Of a stretch of DNA of 32,138 nucleotides, positions 1 to 9,120 are shown in pieces (position 1 is the stretch's first letter; the number at the start of each line of letters is the position of its first letter). Position numbers and translations under genes: made by a program. Origin of the DNA: Phallusia fumigata (taxonomy: Eukaryota; Chordata; Ascidiacea; Phlebobranchia; Ascidiidae); assembly GCA_008931825.1 (NCBI GenBank), contig QXVZ01018042.1, positions 1 to 32,138 on the forward strand, in the 5' to 3' direction. Below the pieces are notes generated by a model, which saw only the letters and a program-made list of their open reading frames with translations, ran no database searches and was not told the DNA's origin.

Positions 1-188
1 TTACGGCACAAAAATTAAGATAGCACATTTGTTACTTTAGGTACCCCAAAAGGCCTTTGTTTTTCATGAACGGTCAATACTTTGTTCAGTAAAATCGGCC
101 AAATATGATGAAACGCCAAACAATAATGCGCCTAAAATTATGAACGTTAAAACATACCGTTAAAAACGAGTAAAATCTCAGTGTTAAG

Positions 189-492
189 CAGTGGTTCTCA
201 AAGTGGGGCCCGTAAGGCAATTTTAGGGGGACCGCGAAGCGTCTTTGGTCTCACTTGGTCGATGTTATTTCGCGTAACTACAGATAAATTACGGGTGTAC
301 GTTATATATGCAGCATTGATTGTGGCCTTTGTAACAATGTTTGCTTTGTGGATGCGATTGTGGCTTACACAAAGCGTTGCGGGTGTGGAGTGATGAAGTA
401 AAAATTAATTGAGTTAAAGTGAACCGCGAGTCATAGAAAAAATTGCAGGGGGACCGTTGTGCAAATAATTTCAAAAAGTTTGAGAACCACTG
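189..492. mobile_element. hAT-type MITE with perfect 8-bp target duplication
   Basis: A 304-bp non-autonomous DNA transposon. It begins CAGTGGTTCTCAAA (189-202) and ends with the exact reverse complement TTTGAGAACCACTG (479-492). The same 8 bases, GTGTTAAG, flank it at 181-188 and 493-500. An 8-bp target duplication with CAGNGGTTCTCAAA-like termini is the signature of the hAT superfamily. No transposase fits inside, so the element would have been moved by a transposase encoded elsewhere. The perfect flanking duplication and perfect 14-bp inverted repeats suggest a fairly recent insertion. The short open frames across it (for example 181-393) are not genes. The family name cannot be given without a repeat library. 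Confidence 0.92.
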
Positions 493-815
493 GTGTTAAG
501 GCAACAAAACAAGTTATTGTGGTATATTCACGTTTCTTCCTCATCAAAACTATACAGCAAATATCAACTGTATCCGAATTAATATTTCAATAAAGTCCCT
601 AAAGGTATTTGATTAAACCTCTGTTGTTAAGCTGTGATCAAACGGTACATTGGCGACATTGGCGATACCTTATTGTACAAAGAGCATGCCGTTTTCAATC
701 AGCCCAGAATCGTCATTTTGTTAATGGGGGAACACCTGTTAAGATTCACACTCGCCACGCTCTTACACACATTTGAAACATTGTGCCCGTAAAAATTTTT
801 GATATAATGTGCACA

Positions 816-833
816 AAATGTGCGCGCACATTT
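816..833. repeat. 18-bp perfect palindrome in a TGTGCG-rich patch
   Basis: AAATGTGCGCGCACATTT is self-complementary over all 18 bases. It lies in an ~80-bp patch (about 807-880) where AAATGTGC and its complement recur several times in both orientations, immediately upstream of a tRNA-like SINE head. It could be a remnant of a small inverted-repeat element or a site for a dimeric DNA-binding protein; nothing decides between these. Confidence 0.6.
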
Positions 834-898
834 CGGTCCTTGCACATTTTCGATCTAAATGTGCGCAAAATGTGCGAATAAATGGTGCAACCTCTGTT

Positions 899-1182
899 GC
901 CGAGATGCCCGAGTGGTTAGCGAGATTGCCTTGTGCACACAAGGTTGTGGGTTCTAATCCCATCTTGGGCACTTGTGTTTCCCTGAGCAAGAAACTTGAG
1001 CGGAATTGCTCCAAGCCAGAGGAACCCGATGGGCTGACCCAAATTAAAGTCAACAACTTCAAAAATTCGCAAAAATTAAATCAAAAATTATCCATCGGAA
1101 CTACAATCAGACAGGTAGCTCGACGGCGGACTCATTGCAAGCATAACGCATTCAGGCGTTGTTCCGCCCCCGGAGATAAAAA
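899..1182 (+). mobile_element. tRNA-derived SINE
   Basis: The head (about 899-971) resembles a tRNA. An A-box-like TGCCCGAGTGG lies at 906-916 and a B-box-like GGTTCTAATCC at 950-960, in the spacing of an internal RNA polymerase III promoter. The A box is of the Ser/Leu tRNA type (compare TGGCCGAGTGG). It is not a working tRNA gene: the acceptor stem pairs poorly, the long variable arm of Ser/Leu tRNAs is missing, and the B-box CG is changed to CT. A ~210-bp body follows, ending in GCATAACGCATTCAGGCGTTGTTCC-like sequence and AATAAAA-like A-rich bases (1141-1182). That 3' end recurs at 30611-30657, which supports a dispersed family. Composite tRNA-related SINEs are known from Ciona, but I cannot confirm the name. 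Confidence 0.72.
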
Positions 1183-1229
1183 TGTAACAGACAAACAAAC
1201 AAGCACATACAAATATAAATGGCGGTAGA

Positions 1230-1508
1230 GTCGGATTAATGATTGAACGAGCAGAATAGGAAAATAGGGAAACTTGCAAATGTCGAATTTGCCGGGGCTC
1301 CCGACAAATTAAAGTGACATCGACTTTAACTTGTTCTTATTCGGTTTGTATGGTTTAATTTAAATCTAAACGAATTAGCGACAAGACAAAACACTACAGC
1401 TATTCCGCCTATCTGTGCGTATAGAATAGAAGTTTCATGGCGAAAAGTTCGGATGAACCAGCACTAAAAAACTTACACCCTAATGAGTTTGTTTGGTTTT
1501 CTTTTTAG
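1230..1508 (+). other. Intron 3' part upstream of the first visible peptidase exon
   Basis: No exon of the M13 gene was found from 1 to 1508; in particular no frame encodes the ENIAD-like zinc-ligand motif expected just upstream of the visible part. The segment ends in a T-rich tract and TTTTTAG, used as the splice acceptor at 1507-1508. The earlier exons must lie left of the window. Confidence 0.6.
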
Positions 1509-1610
1509 GGATATCATCTGTGGTTGAAATCAAAGGGACTGACGGGCGAACAAATCGAACCCACGACTGGTTTCACAAATGACCAGATGTTTTTCGTCGG
1601 TTTCGCAAAC
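1509..1610 (+). CDS. M13 zinc metallopeptidase (neprilysin/ECE-like), antepenultimate exon, partial gene
   Basis: This exon encodes 34 residues near the C-terminus of an M13 peptidase, a membrane-anchored ectoenzyme family that cleaves small peptides outside the cell. The translation begins GYHLWLKSKG and ends DQMFFVGFAN. It fits the family pattern AYxxWLKxxG...LP...LT..QLFFL.FAQ seen in neprilysin and endothelin-converting enzyme. The acceptor is a T-rich tract ending TTTTTAG (1507-1508) and the donor is GTGAGT from 1611. The exon is 102 bp with phase 0 at both ends. The zinc ligands (HExxH and the downstream ENxAD Glu) are encoded by exons outside the window. It joins in frame to 1941-2017. 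Short length explains why it is easy to miss. Confidence 0.9.
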
Positions 1611-1940
1611 GTGAGTTTATTTTCCGATCCCTCGGCTTCACAGATTTCTTCTATAAATACCGAGTAGAGACAGTGGTCACAAGATTTTAGACGTAAAGAA
1701 CGATACAAAGCAAAAATTGTCCAAATAAAGTTTTTTTGTGTGTGTTAACACTGCTAACGTTCAAGATTGCTGCTCGTTTTGAGTAGGCCTGTGGGCGATA
1801 ACAATGTATTATAATGTCGGATAGTTTTGAAAAAATTTCAAGAAAAATATCATAACCCTATTGGTGTAAAGTTGTTGATTTATTTGCAGTTTAATTCAAA
1901 GGGTTTAAATCAGAACTTTATAAGAACATTATTTTGCCAG

Positions 1941-2017
1941 GTCCGCTGCGGTAAGTCGACACATGCTGGCGCTGTTCGGTCCGTTGTGAAAGACGTTCAC
2001 AGTCCTGGTCGATTCAG
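1941..2017 (+). CDS. M13 zinc metallopeptidase, penultimate exon
   Basis: The exon encodes 25 residues plus two bases: it starts VRCGKSTHAG and ends KDVHSPGRF. This is the hallmark C-terminal block of M13 peptidases, VWCG...DVHSP.xFR. The His of DVHSP corresponds to His711 of human neprilysin. The following Arg (equivalent to Arg717) is split across the next intron as AG|G. Both residues bind substrate or stabilise the transition state in neprilysin. The Trp of the usual VWC is replaced here by Arg (VRC), an unusual change. The acceptor is TTTTGCCAG (ending 1940) and the donor is GTAAGG from 2018. The exon starts in phase 0 and leaves in phase 2. The upstream intron is 330 bp. Confidence 0.93.
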
Positions 2018-2162
2018 GTAAGGTTCAACGTAGTGTTTTGAGGCGCTATCTTTCTTTAGTATTAGGTTTGTTGGTGAATTCTCAATCAGACATGCCAAAC
2101 ATTCGGCCCGCTTGATGACTTCATACGGATTGGCATACATTTCTAAGTCTGCCAAAAAAGCG

Positions 2163-2243
2163 AGTCTCTAGCTTATTTTGATTTTTAACGAGATGAGCTA
2201 GAGACTACCTTTTCTGAGTTTGACAAAAGGAGTCTCTAGCTCA
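2163..2243. repeat. Three copies of a 13-bp AGTCTCTAGCTYA motif, two forming an inverted pair
   Basis: AGTCTCTAGCTTA (2163-2175) is followed by TGAGCTAGAGACT (2194-2206), its inverted copy with one mismatch, and then by a direct copy AGTCTCTAGCTCA (2231-2243). The first two could fold into a 12-of-13 bp stem with an 18-nt loop. It may be part of a degenerate small transposon; no clear target duplication was seen. Confidence 0.65.
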
Positions 2244-2540
2244 TTTTCGTTTTTAGTTTTGTATTAAATACGCCAAAATCTCTTTAGATTTTGATAAATA
2301 CCCTAAAATTCCAAATACTCCATCTAGTCGCTAGATGTCAGCAGATGTTGCAGCTGCTCCACCAGAGGTTGTGTTGCCAATTGCCATTAGTTTAATGACC
2401 AGATCAGATGGTCTGGATCTGGCCCCGAATCCAAACGTTGTCAATTTTGGTTTATATTTTTATCTTGAAACTTGGCAACTGGCGCGACAGTTTTCTCGTT
2501 TCAAATATAGCTTGAAGTTACTTGCACTAGGAAAAACAAA

Positions 2541-2612
2541 CGGCAAGCCAAGATTTGAACCAACAACCAGTATACAAAGTACTGTTTGCACAACGGTTAA
2601 CTTCGCCAACTA
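2541..2612 (-). repeat. Degenerate tRNA-like (SINE-head) segment
   Basis: Read on the - strand, GGTTCAAATCT (complement of 2551-2561) matches the RNA polymerase III B box. About 45 bases upstream of it, TGGCGAAGTTA approximates the A box. The cloverleaf cannot be completed, so this is probably an old SINE head inside the intron rather than a tRNA gene. Confidence 0.35.
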
Positions 2613-3003
2613 GCAAACAACAAATAATATTCTAATTATCATTAAATTATAGAGGTGGTTTTCACAAAATCTGGTTTTCTGTTAGTAGACATGCCGTATG
2701 TTGGCGATCACTTTACTCTGTTCAACTTAGAAGGGGGAAAAGGTGTTTTTGACTAAAACAGCCAACTTTTTTTCTTTTAAGGGATAGATATTTCGCCTGT
2801 ATGCATGCGCGCCGGCGGAAAATTGTTCATGGGGGGATTTTTTGTTCGATAGAACTTATATAATTAGTCAATTTTCGGGATTCCAACAGGGGTAGTACCC
2901 CCTCTTGCCCCAGGCGCCTTCGATCATGTCGGAATGGCTATCGTTAGTCTGTAAAACAGGCTAAAAATAAGTCCAATAACCAACGTATGTATTTTACCGA
3001 CAG

Positions 3004-3103
3004 GGTGATCGGTTCACTGCAGAACTTCGGCCAGTTTGCAAAGACTTTCCACTGTCCGTCAGGAACTTATATGAACCCGATTCAGAAGTGTATCATCTGG
3101 TGA
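3004..3103 (+). CDS. M13 zinc metallopeptidase, terminal exon with stop codon
   Basis: The exon begins with the single base G that completes the Arg codon (AG|G), continues VIGSLQNFGQFAKTFHC, and ends MNPIQKCIIW followed by TGA (3101-3103). The M13 family ends the same way, with RVxGSLxNxxxFxxxFxCxxGxxMNPxxKCxxW. Both conserved cysteines and the terminal Trp are present. The end resembles both neprilysin (DVHSPGxFR, FHC...YMNP) and ECE (FRVIGSL), so the subfamily is not assigned. With the two exons before it, 92 residues of a protein normally of about 700-780 are visible. The acceptor is TTTTACCGACAG, ending at 3003. Confidence 0.94.
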
Positions 3104-3197
3104 TCCCTGTGGGGGTAACAGATTACCGGAATCTTTTTGTTCCAACTGAAATTTTGCACGTGTGCATAGTTTTATTGACTTTTGTCATATCCAGTGC

Positions 3198-3203
3198 AAT
3201 AAA
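3198..3203 (+). promoter_or_regulatory. Poly(A) signal AATAAA of the M13 gene
   Basis: A canonical AATAAA lies 95 bp after the TGA at 3101-3103. A second AATAAA at 3321-3326 could be an alternative. Cleavage would be expected within roughly 10-30 bases downstream. Confidence 0.6.
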
Positions 3204-3506
3204 CAACAAACAATTTGCCTGCAAGCATCCATGATGTTACATAAATGTGAATTGGGGTAAAATTGTAAGTCCCTAACTCACTATATGTTTAAAACTAATA
3301 ATAAAATTTAAGCTACTGCCAATAAACAATGATATGAAGTAGTTCACGGTTTATAATTTCGGGTTTTTTATTTTTACATTCGACATTTTCTTCTAAACCC
3401 AACTTTTAAGTTTACCACTTTCTGTAAAAGAACGATTTTTCACAGAGATTTAACCAGTTGCTGTTAGACAATTAATGCTTTACACGCAACTGCAATTTTT
3501 CAAATA

Positions 3507-3535
3507 GTGTTGTTGTTGTTGTTGCTGTTGTTGTT
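3507..3535 (+). repeat. (GTT)n microsatellite with one interruption
   Basis: About nine GTT units with a single GCT interruption. The poly-Leu and poly-Asn stretches in the overlapping open frames come from this repeat and are not evidence of coding. Confidence 0.85.
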
Positions 3536-5655
3536 TTGCTTTAAGCTGACAAGAAGAAAAGAATCAGCAGAAATATGTCTCTTACGAAATAATGCCCTAG
3601 CAACCATACGAATTTTAATGCCCTTTGGCAAATTGCATAAGCCACTGCATCGTTTAGGGTTGTCTAATGTTATTAGATCGTTAAATATTGTTGTTTCACC
3701 TTTTAAAACATTTACCACTGCCTTCACGCTACCAGTACCCCTCATACAATTTTTAAGCTTTTACCACTGAAAAAAATTACTGTTGACTTTTTATGAATTT
3801 TAACCAAAAGCCATTACGTTTTAAGACTATTAGTGCACAGTTTTTTACATTTGTTCCTAATCATTGAGCTAGTTATGCATAAAACTTTGTGCAATGTTTT
3901 GTTTGAAATTGTGTTTTAAATTGCGTTTTTACAACTTGTTCCATGTAAATTTTCCGCTACTTTTTTATTGCACGAGGGAAAACTATGTTGATCTGAACTA
4001 ACGTACGTGACATATATTAGCAATTCGATTGTTCTATTTATATAGTCCGACTTTCCGTGTAGCGAAATGATGTAGAAATTGCAAGTTATCGAGAAAATAC
4101 AAAGATATCACAGTACCAATATCGTTTTTGTTTTTTGTTTTTATCTTTGAAGAAGTACGCAAGAATGCCAACATTGATACCATTATTTGAAAGGCTGCTT
4201 TATTTCATTTTTCGGAACGTTTTTTTAAACGGAGAAGTATGAAATAACTGGTTACTTTAAAACGGAACGTGTTGCACGATATCGGCAGGTTGCTAGTCAA
4301 ATTGATTTTAATTGGTGCCCAACCACTATTAGAATAGCGAAACAGTTATTTAGCAAAAAACTCCATTTTTGGGCTGTTCGCGCTGGACTAATCCAGTTAT
4401 AACATGATTTTACCCGGCACTGGCCTCCTTTTGATTCGGCGGAACCGCATGATGGAACAGGTTTCGTAAATTTAAAGTGTAAACCAGATATTTAGGGTCG
4501 AAAATAAAAAATGTTTTTTTTGTGAGTTTTTGCTAAAATCATTGATTTACAATTGATTTAATTAGGATTACCAGAATGGCGAGCCCCCAAGGATCGAATC
4601 AACATTTCGTTTCCGAGTTTTATCTGTAGAATGAAACGATTTAAAAAAAGGTTTTTAAGTGGTGCCAGTCTTCACTTTCAACGAGATATGTGTTACACCG
4701 ATAAGGCAACTGCAGCCCCACCCCCTTTTGGAAAATTGCGTGTTCTCTAATTCTTAAAATTCTTAAAGCAACTCCACAGACCGCAACTCACCATAACACT
4801 TAACCAGGTTTGCCTTAAAACCGCAGCAAATATTATCTTTGACCGCAACACCTGTGCAAGAGTAAATATTGGTGGCAAGTAACGAATCCTGATCGACAGA
4901 AACAAAGGGGTTCTGTGTGATTCTTCCACAAGCTGAAGTTTGTGAAAACGATTTTTTCCAAGGGCAAAAGCGTGTTTATTTACGAATATAAACTTGCGAT
5001 TTGCACACTGTGCGGGAACAATCTATAAATCGATGAGCATTCCCAAGCACTAGTGCAACATTTGTATTCAATTCATATCAGTTCTCTCACCTTCTTGCCT
5101 TACTAGTTCAACAGTTTTGTTTTATATGCTTTGGTATTCCGAGGACATTTTCACCCTTACTGTTAAAATGTGTTTGCCCCCCTTGCCCCCAAAGGCCTGA
5201 TCAGAACCAGTTTTCACCCAATCTTAGGCTGCAATCACACCCAGCTTATAGTTCGAACATAACAAGGGTGTCACGAGTTCACAGCTTGTAAACATTAAAA
5301 GCTAATATTTGTTGTTCAAATACATATGTCTCCTATCAATGTACTTAGTGTGCCACATCCGCTCTGTCCCTTAGCTGGCAATAAGACACTAGTAAGAACG
5401 TTATAAAAGACAAAACGATATACAATCGTAATTATAAATCTGGTGCATACAGGATGAATATATTTGTTCTTGAACATCACAGTACTCATTTTTTTGCCAA
5501 ATCGAGCACGAAAAAAGAGTTCCTACTAAATCGCATTATGCCATAAAAACAGGACACTTGACTCGATAACCCATGTTTTTTTTCGGTGTCCTTGCTGATT
5601 TATGAAACCTTTTAACGATGACAAATTGATGAAGTTACAATGAAAATAAACATGA

Positions 5656-5670
5656 CTTGACTTGACTTGA
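5656..5670 (+). repeat. (CTTGA)3 tail, probable 3' end of a non-LTR element
   Basis: The sequence AATGAAAATAAACATGACTTGACTTGACTTGA combines an AATAAA-like motif with a pentanucleotide tail, a typical 3' end for a LINE or SINE. The body upstream is not recognisable, so this is tentative. Confidence 0.4.
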
Positions 5671-7141
5671 TAAAAAAGAACTTTTATATAGTTTCATTTG
5701 TTCAATCTTTAGTAAAGTGGCTGCACAGCCGGCTTACATGAAGGTTTGTGGCAAATTAGGCCATCTCCTGCAGGCCTGCCATACGCAAATATTACATAAG
5801 AATAAAGATTTTTTCAACTATTTCCCAAAATCATGATTTGCTTTTATAAAACCCTGTGGCGTTGGTTCGCAATTTCAGTTTAGTAAACACTTTCTTGAAA
5901 ACCAGCGAATGTCAACCACAATTCGTTAAGGCCTCGGCCTTCATTCAAAAAGCGGGGGTCTGACGTACAGTAGGTCACGTGACTGAGAACAAATCTAATC
6001 AGGAAATCGAATCCGTGGGTACGTAATTCAGGGAAGCGGAATTTCAAAATCTGGAATCGAATTAGCAAATTTCGTTTACTTTCCGCAACTACGTAACGCA
6101 CAAATGTCCTAATGCTTTTAGAAATTGTAATTGGCATCGTAATCTTTTTGCACTGCCTGTTCCGCACAAATTTGTCATCGTTCGTTCCGCAGAAATTTTG
6201 GTGATGTCAGCAACTTTGAGTTCTATTTTTGCTTTATGGTTTCCCAAAATAGTTGGATGGAACGTGACATAACCCACGTTCGCATTAATAATGATATCAT
6301 TTTCTGGTTGTCTTAACTACATAATTAATGTAATTTTCCGTTCGTTTTTCTTTGACGTGAGCTTCATCACGTACTCTGTACTTCAATTAAATTCACTACA
6401 TCCAGCTAAAATTAAGCATGCACAACTTGAAGCTTATACCTTGCAATCTTAAGGGACAGTGTTTCCTCTAAGAAAATTGTACACTGAGCGTATGTCTGTT
6501 TTGGTGAGCATTAAAATGTAGGCAACTATCTTTACATTAGAGTTTGTGAATTATTAGAATAAGCATAAAATCGCGTTAAACTACAAACAAAGCACATACA
6601 GTTCAAATAGCTTCACTGTTAAATTTGGACTGTTGCAAGTGCGCGAGAATCAGATTTCACTGCGCAAATGGTTTAGGGTTACTGTCCATTTGCCCGCCTT
6701 ACAGGGGCTCTGGAGAAATTATTACCCTTTGGGGTAAAACATGTCCCCCTGGGGTTTTGTTTGGCCAGTTACCTGATCGGTTGCCTCATGTGACATATGG
6801 ACAGCCTGGCATATGGCTGTGGTTCTCATAATGCAACCGCTGATTTCATTGGACAAGATGGCAAAATGTCTCTTGGGATTTTCGGTCGGCCTACTGACTC
6901 ATCTAAAATTAGTTTTTGCGGGAATGATATTAAATATTTCGCCAAACTTGAAATGGAAATTTTCCGCTCTTTATTGTCTGCTACGTGCATCATGTAGCGT
7001 CGTTGGAACCTGAAATTAACTATAAAAGTCTTCCAGGAAAATGCTGGGAGTCAAAGAGGTGAATTATGCGTTGTCTGCTGAACTGACGTTCCAACACGTT
7101 CTAGGCTAGACAAAAACCTTGTTTACTTAAACGCTTGCTGA

Positions 7142-7403
7142 TTCGGGTTATCTGACAAACTTATTGCAGTTAACTGTAGCGTTTGTTACAAGAACGACTT
7201 TGCACCCCTTAGCGGGTTGTCCAACGAGTTTTGTGCAGTCAATTGTGGCGTTTCGTACACAAACGAATTTGCACCCCCAAAGCGGGTTGTCTAACGAGCT
7301 TTGTGTAGTCAACTGTAGCGTTGGCTACATAAAGGACTTTGCACCCCCAAAGCGGGTTGTCTAACGAGCTTTGTCCAGTCAACAACAGGGTTTGTTAGAA
7401 GCG
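7142..7403 (+). repeat. 70-bp tandem minisatellite, about 3.7 copies
   Basis: The core AGCGGGTTGT occurs at 7211, 7281 and 7351, exactly 70 bp apart. A more diverged first copy starts near 7142 (TTCGGGTTAT) and the array fades out after about 7400. Within each unit, blocks such as TTTGCACCCC, AACGAGCTTTGTG and AGTCAACTGTAGCGTT are conserved. The middle copies are the most similar to each other. Because 70 is not a multiple of 3, the array does not encode a peptide repeat in one frame. Confidence 0.9.
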
Positions 7404-8311
7404 TGCTCCAATAGCGGTTTTACGGGTTTGAAGCGACGGTTTTCAACATTGAGTTGCTCAAAACATGTTACGAAACCAGACTTATAGTAAAAAGCCCAAG
7501 CAATTTGCAAAAATGTTTGAAAGCAGGTCGTTTACGATGGGAGCGGTTTTTCGGCGCATATTTGCATTAAATTTACAAGTGAGATAAATCACATAGGGAG
7601 TTCACTGCGTCAGGAGGAACCGTCTTAGCAAAACACATTTCCGTGTGTTGAGTGTTTGTTTACAAAATGCTTGCGATAAGATAGGGAGCTGAAAAGTGCG
7701 AGGTTGCCACTCTGGTGATAAGGGTTTAGTTTCGGGTGTTAGGTTCAGGAATGCAGAGCCAATTATACTTCCTAATCCGCAAAAAAACTTTGCCAAAAGT
7801 AATCCTTTAAAGGTTTTGAATGTTTAAAAAATAAAATGCACATATATATTAGTTTTTGTATGATAAATTCCATGCATGTATTCTGTTAGATACCTAATGT
7901 GTGGTCACAGTTATTGTTGCGCGCGCGCTACTAAATGTGCCATAGCTTTTTGCCTGTAAGAAAAGCTGTTTGTGCATTTAACATTAACTGTTACTCTTCA
8001 CCAACTGTCTTGCATAAATGGGTTCACCTAGTTAGAAATGATTTTCTTGAAAAATGACTTTTTCTGTAAATCCAGGTATTACCCCTGTAGGATCACTGCT
8101 TATGAAAAAGTTTTTTGAAACTAATTTCGCTCCACAAATTGATTACTTTAACTTTATTCAAAAAAGTAGAATCGAAACCCATTACAATTCCTTTGTAGCC
8201 GCAAGTAGGATATAAAAAGGGTGTCGCCGTTGTCGTTTGCTCATAACATCGAAAAGCCGCAAACGGAAGAATGTTGGCACACACTTTGTTACAAACCGCA
8301 AGGCAACCTCT
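7404..8311. other. Non-coding sequence, nothing recognised
   Basis: No convincing exon, RNA gene or transposon end was seen. A short GCGCGCGC run lies near 7920. The - strand open frame at 8093-8416 crosses the N at 8312 and enters the duplicated segment, so it is not a reliable gene call. Confidence 0.5.
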
Positions 8312-8312
8312 N

Positions 8313-9009
8313 ACATCCTCAATTTGAAATCTAATAACTGTTGGGTTCATTTGATGGCATGTTATCCGCGGCTTGTGAACACCGCATAGATCTCTTTCTC
8401 GTGTGTATTTCAACATTACTGACGTTCCGTGGTTTTGTATGCAACCATTTACATATGTTTGAAAAAAATGTCTTTAAATGTTTGTAGACAAAAGTATTTG
8501 CTACAACCTCTTTTGTTTTCTTTTGGACTGAACAAAAATTACCTCAAATTTTTACGTGCAACGCAGTAATGACGTGTAACGATCACTTTAGCATTGAAAT
8601 CTTACAGGGAACGAAGACAACGCAAATGTGACGACATTTGCGACAAACCATTACAGTTGTCGTAATCTTTACAAAAATTTGCGTCACTACAATTGAAGAC
8701 GTTCTAAGTCAATGGGTGACAGCAACGGTAGTGTATAGATGTTGAATGCCAGATAACATTTTTATCTTGTAAGTGCAGCAAACCACGGCAAATTTGCAAC
8801 AATGTATTAGCAGTTAACCACATCGGAAGGTTACGCGTTGTTACTCACATCCTAACGCATTCACACAGCCGGAACCTCAGCCGTACCAAAATAAATAAGG
8901 ATAAAACACGGTTTACCAAGAACTGTACGGTCGAACGAAAATACCCAAATGCTTCACGCGACTTGACTGAAAAGAACAACACTAAACTCCAAATAAACTA
9001 TGGTATTTG
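8313..9009 (+). repeat. Copy 1 of a ~700-bp direct duplication, bounded by Ns
   Basis: This segment is repeated at 9121-9819. By eye there are about 16 substitutions and two small indels (3 bp and 1 bp), all in the first ~330 bp; the remaining ~370 bp look identical. Single Ns sit exactly at its edges, at 8312 and 9010, so the copy fills the interval between two assembly joints. That pattern suggests a misplaced haplotype contig or unassembled read block rather than a real tandem duplication. The second half (around TAACGCATTCA near 8850) resembles part of the SINE 3' region at 1144-1154. Confidence 0.9.
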
Positions 9010-9120
9010 NAACGCTTTTGAGAAGTCGGTGGTATAAAATGATCGACGGCATGTTTGACACTCCATGTAGATGCAGTCTTTTAAACTGTGATTCATTACA
9101 TACGGTGACAAGACCGGGTG

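Larger units (their letters stand above)
2018..3003 (+). other. Last intron of the M13 peptidase gene
   Basis: This 986-bp intron runs from GTAAGG to ACCGACAG. It contains the AGTCTCTAGCT repeat cluster (2163-2243) and a weak tRNA-like segment on the - strand (2541-2612). A 92-codon open frame at 2335-2613 has no recognisable domain and overlaps the tRNA-like segment, so I do not call it a gene. Confidence 0.85.
3327..7141. other. Intergenic sequence, no gene recognised
   Basis: AT-rich sequence with T-runs and only short open frames. The only distinct items are the GTT microsatellite (3507-3535), the CTTGA repeats (5656-5670), and weak B-box-like sequences on the - strand near 4590 and 6010. 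An isolated CAGTGTTTCCTCTAAG near 6455 resembles a hAT terminus, but I found no partner end. A splice-bounded 60-bp open segment on the - strand (about 4796-4855) has no recognised homology. Confidence 0.55.

Noticed and set aside
181..393. 70-codon + strand open frame
   Set aside because: It starts in the target duplication and lies within the hAT MITE; no transposase-like sequence.
899..971. Functional tRNA gene
   Set aside because: A and B boxes are present, but the acceptor stem has mismatches, the anticodon loop has the wrong size for a clean fold, and the class II variable arm is absent.
809..1228. 139-codon + strand open frame
   Set aside because: It runs through the palindrome patch and the tRNA-derived SINE, so its sequence is explained by the repeat.
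4747..4985. - strand Cys-containing open segment with splice-like borders
   Set aside because: About 75 open codons with TTGCACAG and GTGAGT nearby, but two frames look equally plausible and neither resembles a known domain.
6455..6480. hAT terminus CAGTGTTTCCTCTAAG
   Set aside because: No matching opposite end and no target duplication were found within several hundred bases.
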